Below, piece after piece: positions 47,801 to 58,497 of a stretch of DNA of 64,000 nt. Made by a program: the position numbers and the translations under genes. Source of the stretch: Sisyra terminalis (Eukaryota; Arthropoda; Insecta; Neuroptera; Sisyridae); the NCBI GenBank assembly GCA_958496175.1, contig OY292274.1, positions 62,754,630 through 62,818,629 on the forward strand. Reading direction: 5' to 3'. The notes under the pieces are model-generated. The model was not told where the DNA came from and made no database searches. It worked only from the letters and a program-made list of their open reading frames with translations. Within the stretch, counting starts at the first letter, position 1; every line of letters begins with the position of its first letter.

Positions 47801-50800
47801 ATTTTTTTGATTTGGGTAGAATATACATAGTTCAAAACAATCACCAAGTTATATTCAACATTCAAAATGTTCATACTATACAAACGAATTCCCAAACACT
47901 ACAAATTAAAGCATAACAGTTGTTATAATGGTTAAATAAAATACCACTGCCTCATTAAAAGCCTTAATGATTACATATAAAATACAGTTACATATAAATT
48001 AAAAATAAATATAGTAACTTACTTGGTAAACGCTGAAGTTACTCTTTAATGTAATTGAATTATGTAACCCTACAATCAACGTATACTTTTAATTCATTGT
48101 TTATTTTTAAATTTCAAAAAGTAATTTTTGTAATTTCAGATAAGAGTTTTTGGTTGTTTTAATTTCAATAGAGATTTAAATGTCCATTATTGGTGAATAC
48201 TTGAAAAATCATTAAAATTAATTTAGCTTATTTTCAGATAAAATTGTTTTTGGTAAAACCAGATTAATCTATTTATTTATTTTTTCGATTATTATTAACG
48301 ATAAATTTGTTTTTAGATGCAGAAGTCAACAAGAAATCGAAAAAATTAAATATTATGGAAAATTGGTTGAATTCTAGTTCCTTTGGGGTTGCGGAAGTTC
48401 ATATAATTGGAAATTACTATTGTAATTTTACAATGACAGCATAAAAGCTCTACTTGAATGACTAAATGTAAATTTGGAAACCACATTAACATATTTTCCT
48501 GCTTATTTGAAAATTAATAAGTCTAAATTTGTATAGCTGGATATTTTTTTCCATTTTTAAAGACAAAATTGTTCAAACCTTTATGAAGTCAATGCTTTAT
48601 GCAAATAAACTTCATTATAACTTATTATCTAGAAGATAATACAAAATACATACCAAAATTTTTGAGTGATAAATTGATAAAATTCGATAGTTTTTTCCAG
48701 GAAAGGATTAAGTTAATTCTAAGATCAATAAAAAGTAACCGATATTAATTTATATTCTCAAAAAAAGATTTAGTTTTCTATAAATTGATCAAAGGAATTT
48801 GAATGTTTATTTAAAAATTCAATATTTTATTAAATAAGAATTTAAAGTTTCAAAACACGATAGAAATTTACAATTGCTGTTGTCAAACTTAAAACCTGTT
48901 CATTTATTTACTTTTAATTAAACTTTCCAATAATTTTTTCAACCAAATTACCAAAATATACAATAGAATTATTCTCAATATTGTATAATAAGTATTACAA
49001 AGCTTATTAGAATAAAAACTCTGATTTCTATTACGATAATTAATTGTTTTCTTCTTTTTTAGGACTCCGAAAGCTTGCCTTCTTCATAATCGAATTAAGA
49101 CTATTAATCGACAATAGACACTGAATAATTGGGATTCAAAAGACGTAAAATTAAAATAAGACGTAAAAAATATCCATGAAATTTTCGAAATTAAAAGAAT
49201 CTATGATTCACTTGTCATCCAACTAGTTCTAGGTCTCAAAGTATTGAGATTGATTTGTCCAAATAATACGTAGCGATAATATTAGATAAATCTTTTTAAT
49301 TTTAATTTAAAAATATGTCTTCGTATATTTATCAATATAATTAATTCTTACAATAAAAATTATTTAACAAGAAGATAGATTTGAAGGTCGAAAGTGAAGC
49401 TCAAATAAAGTCATTTTATTTTAATAAGATCATAAACTTTCAAGTACGTTTTTTTTTTAATATTTCAAAGATAGAGTTTTGTATTAAATTAATTAGGCTG
49501 TAGTCTTGGACCTTTAAGTCCAAAGAGGTTTACATGTGCTCAATAATGAGGCATTAAACACTATTGAACATTTTAACATTTAGTTAACACATTGTTTTAG
49601 GTCTTTTAAGTGCTTTAAAAATATTTTTTTATCAACATACTTTGGTATGGTAATAAAACATTCAAATATCCCAGAGGTCTATTTAAATCATTAATTATAT
49701 GCTTTTAAAAATTGACTTGAAAAAAATATTTCAAATCAGTAACAAAAAGACTAAACTAAAAAAGGAATTCACCGACTAAAATCTAACTTTCCAATTCTTC
49801 ATTTGATCTTCGTAAGGGATCATTCTCTCAAAAATATCCATAACAATAGTTTTAAGGGTAAAAATGTCCCTTGTTATCTTCTGGCTTATTAAAGATTTAT
49901 CTGACAATTCTTTCAAAAGTCCCAAAAATATAAAATCTCTTTGTCCAAAAGTTAAATTCTGCGTAAAAGGGACATATTTAATCGGATTATAATTTATTTT
50001 TGTATTTATATTGTGATGATTAAGCTACTTTAAATATCTTTGCTTATTGAGTCTTTGTACTGTATGCAACTAAGTGTAAAGTGTTCCAATTTATATTGAA
50101 TAAATAAATAAGAGTCAAAATCCCCGGATTGGATCAATCAAGATCCAAATCAAATATAAAAAAAAATATATATATAAGGCAACGAGCTAACGAATCAAAA
50201 GTTATTCTGACATTTGAAGCAAAAAGAAAAAGTATCAGCCAAAGTACGAGCTAAAGTGTATCAAGTTTTTGATTGACGTAGAAAAAATAATAAAAAATTT
50301 TTTAATATACTAACGAATTATTTGTTAGTCTAATTTTTTTCGGTGATATTTCAAAGTGGATCAATCGATTTACCAAATACGTTGGGTAATTAACATCTTT
50401 GAATTTATTTTATCACATTTTTAATTGACATCATTTCTTTTTTTATTAAAGTATAACACATTTTATGTAACAAGTAGTAATTAATGTTATAAATCAAGAG
50501 AAATATTAGATTATTTTTCTAGAAGCAACATTTTGCAAATTGTCGACCTTGTTTTTGATAATGGTTTACTCTAAAGATAAAATTCTAATGAAATATACTG
50601 TCAATTATTAATTTCGTGTTTATAAGGATAGAATTTTTATCTTATGGAAAAAAAATAACAGTCATTAGTGGTTTTCCATAAGGAAAACAATTAGTTGGGT
50701 TTTCATTGACTAAGGAAATAGAATACTTTTCTATTGGTTTTCTTATCTTTTATAAGTTCCAAGGAAGCATTTAAAAACATTCCATAGAAGACATGAAGAA

Positions 50801-51280
50801 ATTGTTTAGTAATTTATGCAGCAAGTATTTAAATATTAACAACAAAAAATTATTAAATCAAGGCAAAGCAGAATATTTTTCTAGAAGCAAAATTTGGCAA
50901 AATGATTAATTGATTGGTGATTTTTTTTTCTTTTACTATTTGTGAACACTGAAATATTTTCGACAATACGTCTATATCTAATTATGTACAAGGTTTCGAG
51001 TTAATTGAGGTTCAATTAAATAATAAAATGTTCAAATATTATATAATAGACCCATTGTATCATTTCTGAAAAGACTTAAGACTACCCAGAAGTTTAGAGT
51101 GAAGAGATAAATCAGAACGATTTGGAGCACAATTGTCCTCATTTTTCTCCGAAAAAATTAAGGCTAAAAACGTGCTCGGGTGTCGCGATAAGAGTAACTG
51201 GACTTATTTGATAAGGCAGAAATAATTTATGTGAGTTTTGAAGTTAAAATGAATTGGTTACCTTGTTTTGGCCCCGACAT
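44815..51280 (-). CDS. Paics: Bifunctional purine enzyme PAICS (SAICAR synthetase / AIR carboxylase)
   Basis: Exons are 51,262-51,280 (19 nt, MSGPKQ plus one base), 45,994-46,197, 45,681-45,938 and 44,815-45,620, giving 428 aa (human 425). Phases agree at each junction. The N-terminal SAICAR synthetase domain (about 8-265) shows [48 protein letters not shown] and a conserved DMKVEFGVD. The C-terminal PurE-type AIR carboxylase (about 266-428) shows [41 protein letters not shown] and [13 protein letters not shown]. It performs steps 6 and 7 of de novo IMP synthesis in the cytosol. Intron 1 is 5.06 kb. The tiny first exon puts its start 1.1 kb from the divergent PPAT gene, which makes step 1. 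Confidence 0.95.
46198..51261 (-). other. PAICS intron 1 (5.06 kb)
   Basis: The intron has donor GTAACC after the 19-nt first exon and acceptor TTTCAG at 46,199-46,198. It is AT-rich throughout, and I recognise no gene, RNA gene or classifiable transposon in it. The block TTTTTCTAGAAGCAA occurs twice (about 50,515 and 50,877) in a diverged local repeat. First introns of this size may hold enhancers, but none is visible. Confidence 0.7.
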
Positions 51281-52388
51281 GATAATGATGATGGCTTACT
51301 AATAATTTGGCGAAGTAATTTTTGAAGAACCGGCGAGTTGCGGTGCAGACAGGTACCGAAACTGGAGACTGGTTTGAGTACAACTAATATGAGATAGAGA
51401 ATTGAGGAATCGAGTGCCCCTGATATATATAAATACTTAAAAGAAAAACACGCCCACAGACCAGAGTTTTATCAGCATGATATTAGTATATGTGTTTCAG
51501 ATTCTGAAAAGTACGAGTTATAACTCGAACGTTGATAACACGGGGTAGGTCAAGCCATTCGAGTAAATTTTCACTTTTTGTAGCCAGGTACAATTTTGGC
51601 CGAGTTAGCTAACGTTTTTCTGCCTTCTTCAGCAAAAAAAAGAGCAGTTCTCAATTAAAAATCGCGTTTTAGAAGTCTTGTATCAGTACAAGGTGATTGA
51701 GGCTTGAGACGGTCAACGTCTCAACAGGTCCTCATCCAGTTTAAGCAAGTGCAAGTGAAAGTGCATTTCTTTTTCCAAATTTATCCTGGGCGCTAAAACG
51801 GTAAGAGTTCATCCTTCATTTCTTACGATAGGAAAAAAAGCATTTCCCTCACAGTATATATATTTTAAACAAATAATCGAGAAGAAAATATTTTCCTAGT
51901 GGTAAGATCAATATGTTATTAGGTTAACTCATGTGACCCCTGGTTATTTACTTGCAATGTTTTACGTCTTTGTTGTCTTTACTGAAAACCGATACAACAA
52001 TATTTTGTTACTGAAAAACCCAAACGATGACGAAATTATAAAGATTTCTAAATCATTTTGGACGAGGGTTATCGAATAGTTATTGAACTTTAACGCTTTT
52101 TTTCGATAATATTCAAAACCACGTGCTGTTCTCGTATACAGGGGGTCCGCGGTGACCAATCAGCATCGAGCGTTTAATCGGAAGATTTTTAAACAATTTT
52201 CCATATTATCGTACATATTACAGATATTAAAAAATATCTTTTTACTATAATAAAATGCCAGCTTTTAGATTTAGAAATTTAGTAGACTAATTGCAACAGA
52301 ATTAAATGCAAGATACTGGATACCTATAAATTTCTATATATATAAACAATTTCTAGTGTTATTTATTGTTTTATTTGAGGGCAGAATA
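51281..52388. promoter_or_regulatory. Divergent PAICS / PPAT promoter region
   Basis: This 1,108-bp interval separates the two start codons. It holds a perfect E-box CACGTG at 52,120-52,125, a TATATATAAATA run at about 51,424-51,435 and GC-richer patches near 51,330-51,430 and 51,700. The two genes encode steps 1 and 6/7 of purine synthesis, so a shared bidirectional promoter is likely. Transcription starts are not visible, and PPAT or PAICS may have non-coding 5' exons here. Confidence 0.55.
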
Positions 52389-54844
52389 ATGGCTCCCAAT
52401 CAAAGTCAGGAAGTTTTGCCGATTCCCGACAAACGTTTGGGTCGGGGGGCTGTGTCTTCAGGACTTACACATGAATGCGGCGTCTTCGGGGCCATCGCCA
52501 CGGGCGAATGGCCTTCGGCCATTGATATTCCAGAAATTGTTTGCTTGGGATTGGTAGCCTTACAACACAGGTAAAAAATATTTCCAATTTTTTTTCGCGA
52601 ATTCTTTTTTTCTTCACCTCTCAAGTCATATATCTGTTTTTCTACAAGAAAAATATTTCAAAATTAGAAACATTTTTAAACATCCATTGTTTATTATTAA
52701 GTTTCAATTTCCAAATTTGCATTTGACGACTTTTCCGAAAGTTTAAATGTGTTTAAAATTTTCATTTGCTGTATCCATGTTTTTCCCTGTTTAGCCTTAC
52801 CTTCAGAATTATCTATATAATGCGATTATTTATATACCTTCTTTTTTATAACTTTAATTTTACTAAAGAAGAACAAATTTTTTGTCCGGAAAAAAATCAA
52901 TTGTCACCATTTCCGTTGTAAATGTGTCTCAGCATTTTATTTTTTTTGCTGACCAAACTAAACGAACGTAATTATAAATCAGGGGTCAAGAATCGGCTGG
53001 AATTGTTACTACCGAAGGTCATTGTTCGAAATCTTTCAACGTTCATAAAGGAATGGGATTGATCAACAATGTCTTCAACGATGATGCCATGCGAAAACTA
53101 AAGGGAAGTGCTGGGATTGGGCACACTCGATATTCAACAAGTGCTGCATCTGAAGAAGTTAATTGCCAACCCTTTGTCGTACATACGGCTCATGGTGCCG
53201 TTGCCGTAGCCCACAATGGCGAGTTAGTGAACTGCGAAAGTCTTCGTAAAATGGTAACATTTACAGCGCGAATTTTCGGCAAATTTTATTCAAAATTTAT
53301 TATTTAAGGTCTTGGGACGTGGAGTCGGACTTTCCACGCATTCCGACAGTGAATTGATTACGCAAGCTCTTTGTCTAAATCCTCCAGAAGGAGAAATAAA
53401 TGGACCGGACTGGCCGGCCCGAATCAAACACTTAATGCAACTAGCTCCTCTTTCCTATTCCCTCGTAATTTTGCTACGAGATCGTATTTATGGAGTCCGT
53501 GACCCGTTCGGAAATCGACCATTGTGTTTGGGCAAAATTTTACCTCCAAATTCACGTACTTAATGATCTAATCTATAAAAGATACCGGGAAAACCACAAA
53601 GTTTTCTCGGTGTCTTTTTTATATTTTCCTAATCTAAATATTAAATTTTTAGCTTTATCAAGGGATTCATCCGACGAAGAATGCATTCCCGACGGTTGGG
53701 TCATTTCCAGCGAATCGTGCGGATTTCTCTCGGTAGGTGCCAAGTATGTTCGCGAAGTCTTTCCTGGAGAAATCATTGAAATGACTAGACACGGAATTCA
53801 TACGATCGACATAGTGGAACGGCCAGAAGATAAGCAACAAGCGTTTTGCATCTTCGAATACGTCTACTTCGCCCGTTCCGACAGTATTTTCGAAGGGCAA
53901 ATGGTTTACAATGTTCGGTTAGAATGCGGAAAACAATTAGCCAAAGAAGCTCCCGTTGATGCTGATGTCGTTAGTTCTGTACCGGAATCAGGAACAGCTG
54001 CAGCTCACGGTTTTTCCCGCCAGGTCAGTAATACAGAATGAAATTATGCTAAAGTATAATTTTTTTCAACGCTGTCTAGCGCCCATTACCTATTATTGTA
54101 GAATTTGGCTTGTAAGAGAATGCTACTAGCACAAAAGAACAAGCCACCATTTTCGTAAATTATCTTTGTTAAGAACTGTTAATTGCAGTCAGGAATTCCA
54201 TTCTGTGAGGTTTTATGCCGGAACCGATATGTTGGACGAACATTCATCCAACCCAGTAATCGTTTACGGCAGCTTGGCGTTGCTAAGAAGTTCGGAGCCC
54301 TATCCGGCAATGTAAAGGGCAAAAAGTTAATTCTCATCGACGATTCAATTGTGCGAGGCAACACCATTGCTCCAATCATTAAATTGTTACGAGATGCAGG
54401 TGCCAAGGAAGTCCACATTCGCATTGCAAGTCCTCCACTGCGGTATCCTTGCTATATGGGAATCAATATTCCCACCAAGGAAGAACTAATCGCCAATAAA
54501 ATGGACTCTGTTGAACTTGCCAAGCATATCGGTAAGTGTATAAATATCATTAAGGGTTAAAAGGTGAAGCATAATTTTATTAGTTAATATTATCGTCGAT
54601 GAAGGTCATACAACTTACTGATAACACCTGAAAAATTTCCATACATTGATAGCGAAACTAATAAATTTCGTTTTTAATTAAATTTTATTTTATCTTAATT
54701 CCAGGTGCTGATAGTTTGGAATATATGAGCGTCGAAGGTCTAAAAAAAGCTGTATGTTTAAACATGAAAATTCAAAGTCCAGCCACAGTTGGTCATTGTA
54801 CGGCTTGCCTAACCGGAGAATATCCCGAAGAACTGGGTTGGTGA
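52389..54844 (+). CDS. Prat: Amidophosphoribosyltransferase (PPAT / Prat)
   Basis: Six exons: 52,389-52,570, 52,983-53,253, 53,309-53,555, 53,653-54,023, 54,189-54,531 and 54,705-54,844. They give 517 aa, the same length as human PPAT, and all phases agree. The N-terminal glutaminase domain opens at Cys30 in [15 protein letters not shown], so a 29-residue propeptide would be removed; human PPAT has 11. [16 protein letters not shown] and [11 protein letters not shown] follow. The phosphoribosyltransferase domain carries the PRPP loop in [17 protein letters not shown]. The 4Fe-4S ligands are present: [20 protein letters not shown] and GHCTACLTG near the end. It catalyses the committed first step, PRPP plus glutamine to phosphoribosylamine. 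ATG at 52,389 was chosen because no ATG lies upstream in frame. Divergent from PAICS. Confidence 0.96.
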
Positions 54845-55553
54845 AAGATTCCATCGATCTACTTTGAAATAATTCTTCTATTTCTCGATTTTAAGTTTAT
54901 GAATCTACATTCCATGAATTTTATTTTAAATTTTATTTACAACATAAGCCTTGTTTTAAAGGATACATATTTTATATTCAAACTATTATTAGAAATTTAT
55001 ACTTAAGTTTAAGAATAGTTCTAAGAGCCAAAAATAGTTATTTATTAATTTTATTTTTATCAAGTGTGAAAAATAATCAATTGAACCAAATTTCTAATGG
55101 TAATTGTTAAAGGAAACTATTAATTTGTTAATTTTTTTATGTTAGTAGCTAGAAGAATGTTTTATTAATAAAAAAAATCGCATCATAGAATTTGAATCAA
55201 TAAATTTTATTTTTTAGAACTATTGGTTTTATTTTTCTCCATCTTATTGTTATACCCCTTTTCATTGTTTCACATTTAAAATGAAACATTGTAAGTTATG
55301 CAAAGATTTGTACGTTGGTGTTTACAGGGGATGCAGGGTTGATTAATCATATTAAAATAAAATAAATAAAAAATTTATAACTCCCCCTTTATTAAAAATA
55401 CAGTTGTTAATTAATAAATATCCCTCAGTTACTAATTTATTAACGTATTAATTATAAATCAAATCTGAAATGAAAAACGGGAAATTTTTAAATAAAAGTC
55501 ATTTTTAAGGAAATTGAAAAATATATTTGCAAACATAAACTTAAAAACAAATT
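54845..55553. other. Tail-to-tail intergenic region, PPAT and XPNPEP3
   Basis: This contains the 3' untranslated regions of both genes. AATAAA signals occur at about 55,168 and 55,198 on the plus strand (ATTAATAAAAAA, TCAATAAATT). No other gene is seen. Confidence 0.6.
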
Positions 55554-58003
55554 TTAAATTTGACTGTTTTTTTCAATATCTGGCACTTCTTTCGGACATT
55601 TAATCGTCAAAACTTCAGGTCCATTTTCGGTAATCAAAATGTTATCTTCAATACGAATTCCGATGCCCTTGAATTCATCGGAAACCGCATATCTATCACT
55701 GAGATAAATGCCTGTGAATATCAAAAATATAATTTAATGGTTTGCTCTATTGCAATTATCTTTTTTTATTACCCGGTTCAACCGTTACAACCATTCCGGG
55801 AATTAATTTAATGCTTCGGTTAATTGATGAGGTATCATGTACATCCATGCCCAGATAATGCGACACATGATGTGGACAATATTTAAACGCTAATTTTTTC
55901 GCTTCGTCTTTTGATAATTTCTTTGAAATAATACCAACTTCTTGCAATCGTTCTGCCAACAGTTTGCACATCAAATCGAATAAATTGTCCAGCGTTACTG
56001 TGGTATTACATTGGGATATTAATACTTTTTGAATTTCTAATATGATTTCATATAGGACCCGTTGTGCATTGGTAAAATGACCGTTTATGGGCCATGTTCG
56101 TGTTATGTCACTTGTATACGAATGATATTCACAGCCTTAAATCATAAAAAGAATGCTAAATAAAAAAAAACAACAATCATTTAAAATTGAACAATACCAG
56201 CATCCATTAGAACCATTTCTTGATCGTTTACAATCTGATTATTATTTATATAATGGATGATGTTGGCACGATTTCCTCCAGCTACAACGGGAGGATATGC
56301 TAAATATTCGGCCCCATTCATTCGACATTCGTAATCAACAGTGGCGAAAATTTGTTGCTCAGACCATCCTAAAAAGGATACCATTTTATTATTTTTTTTA
56401 TTGTAAAGTTTTCGGTCAAAATACCAGGTTTTGAAACGGCAATAGTTTTGGCAATTGCTTTAGATGCAATTTCACAGGTTTTTCGCATCAAATTGCATTC
56501 AGCCTGTGATTTAATCAGTCGTAATCGATGGATAATAGGAGTTGGAGATTCCCAATGCTTATTTAACATTGTATTAAATGACGTTCTTAAATCCTTATCG
56601 ACCGATTTTTGAATATAATTATTAAAATCATACCTAAAACCAGAACCAATACAATATTAGGCTTTGTGGAACTATACTTAATAAATACAGCAGTGATACA
56701 ATTATGCCACACAAAGATCACATTCCTATCAAAAATAATTTTTGAAGATAATTCTACATTTGTATTGATTTGAATTTAAAACATATTTAAATAGTTCCGA
56801 TCGCTATCCTAAAAGCGTAAATTTGGGGTAAGAGAATATATTTTTTCCTCATAAGAATTATTCAAAATAATTTAAGAACACACTAAAGTACTATTGTGTG
56901 TAACTTATTTCAGTGCTTCTCAAGATGGGGGGCGCAGCCCCCTAAGGGGATTCTGGAGTTCCAGCTAGCCCATAATGAAAATTTAGCCACAAAATAGAAA
57001 ATTATACCATATTAGAATTGGATTACCAAAAAAATCGCGAATAGAATAAAGAACGTTGTTAAATTGAATGGTTCTTAAAGGGACATGAACCCATAATTAA
57101 AGTACCCAAGTCACTAAAGTCTAAAATTTTTGGGGAGGGAAAACTTGATATTTTTCTGATTAAGGGGGTCATGGTATGAACAAATTTGAGAAGCCCTGAT
57201 CTGTATTACCAATACTATATTATAACATAAGTAAAATGTGGAAAATGCAATCTCTGTGATGATTAAAATAAAATACCATAAAATTATTTGTTCCGGTGTT
57301 TTAAATAGATTTGTTAAATAATTGCTTAAAGTATTATTAGGAAAGGATTGATCAACGCCGAACAAAACCGGAGCATTTTCAGTTCCCGTACGTGGTCCAT
57401 CCCACAGCTCGGAATGGCTATCTTTTGGTCGTACAAACAATGTAGTTTTGTATGAATTATTTTGTATTTCAAGCATCAGACAACTATCGGGCTCTAAACA
57501 TCCACATAAGTATAAAAAGTCGGAATTTTGGCGAAATACATAAGGAATTTTATCGGACATATACTTCTTCTCAGCGGATGGAATTACGACCTTAAATCAA
57601 AGGCAGTTATTAGTCTAACGAAGGCTTTTATAAGGACTTAGTCCACTAAGTTCTTACAACGTGTCTGTGGTTCTTTAAAGCCTTATCATGTTCTGTGGTA
57701 CACTTTAGAATCGTCTGAACCAACAATTCCCGTCGAGTCTTAAACTCGTTCAACTGAATTCCTGGGACTACTTCGCCTGGATTTAACAGATAAGGATGAG
57801 TCTCATGAGTTGGTTGGCCATAATTTATGAGTTTGGGGTCTTTGATTTTCTTTAGGGACTGCTTTGTACCATTGCAATAAGTTCGTAGATGTACTGAAGC
57901 TAAAAAACAACAATGTTTAGTTTAACTGAAGGTTTATTTTGATGATTTATTTACGAAAAACCCGTTGAATGTATTTTAAAACAAATACATTATGCGAAAA
58001 CAT
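55554..58003 (-). CDS. XPNPEP3: Xaa-Pro aminopeptidase 3 (mitochondrial/cytosolic, M24B family)
   Basis: Seven exons: 57,955-58,003, 57,658-57,899, 57,277-57,590, 56,425-56,633, 56,198-56,368, 55,773-56,135 and 55,554-55,711. They give 501 aa (human 507) with consistent phases. The 49-nt first exon encodes MFSHNVFVLKYIQRVF, and the next adds SVHLRTY, a plausible amphipathic mitochondrial presequence. The N-terminal domain has YLLNPGEVVPG and IPYVFRQNSDFLYLCGCLEP. The catalytic pita-bread fold keeps its metal ligands: Asp in VLMDAGCEYHS, Asp in YTSDITRTWP, His in HHVSHYLGMDVHD, Glu in TVEPGIYL and Glu in IRIEDN. It removes N-terminal residues followed by proline and is linked to processing of mitochondrial proteins. 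Introns are 55-140 bp, except 643 bp for the third from the 5' end, which holds a MITE. Confidence 0.94.
56911..57198. mobile_element. hAT-like MITE in an XPNPEP3 intron (288 bp)
   Basis: The left end CAGTGCTTCTCAA faces the right end TTGAGAAGCCCTG, imperfect terminal repeats of hAT character. GGGGGGCGCAGCCCCC lies just inside the left end and GGGGGTCATGG inside the right. No exact 8-bp target duplication was found. It lies in the intron 56,634-57,276 and leaves both splice sites intact. Confidence 0.65.
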
Positions 58004-58497
58004 TTTATTCAACAATTTTATAGACCTCGTGGCATTGACATATTAATTTGAGGTTAGCAATTCAGTGGAAAAATTATTTAAAAATTTCATAAGGAAAATA
58101 AGAAATATTTTTTTCAAGACTCTATTTATATATTAGCCAATACCCTCAACTTCGCATACGTGACAAACTAATATGTTGACAATATTATTTAATACCAAAA
58201 AATTGTTCATATCTCAAATAGAATTATTACTTGTTAAAAGAGTATAAGTACTTTATAAATGATAACTTTAAATAATATTGAGTTTTTTTTATACTCCGCA
58301 ATTGTACACCCTATCATGAGTGGAACAATAAGCTGTTACAATACCAAATTTAATCAAAATCGGTATAGCTATTTCTTAATTAAAAGATATATTTAGTAAA
58401 TTCAAACATACAATTATAAACCAGAAAAAAATAGACAGATTTTAGAATTTCATATATTATTATATAATGATCGATTACATTATAGTAAACAACAATT
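58004..58497. other. Intergenic, XPNPEP3 upstream / SDAD1 downstream, with repeat remnant
   Basis: This is a short same-strand gap. From about 58,130 to 58,440 it resembles the diverged retroposon family seen at 17,402 (head CTCAACTTCGCATACGTGAC; an AATCGGTATAGCTATT block further in). The rest should hold the XPNPEP3 promoter and SDAD1 3' end. Confidence 0.5.
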
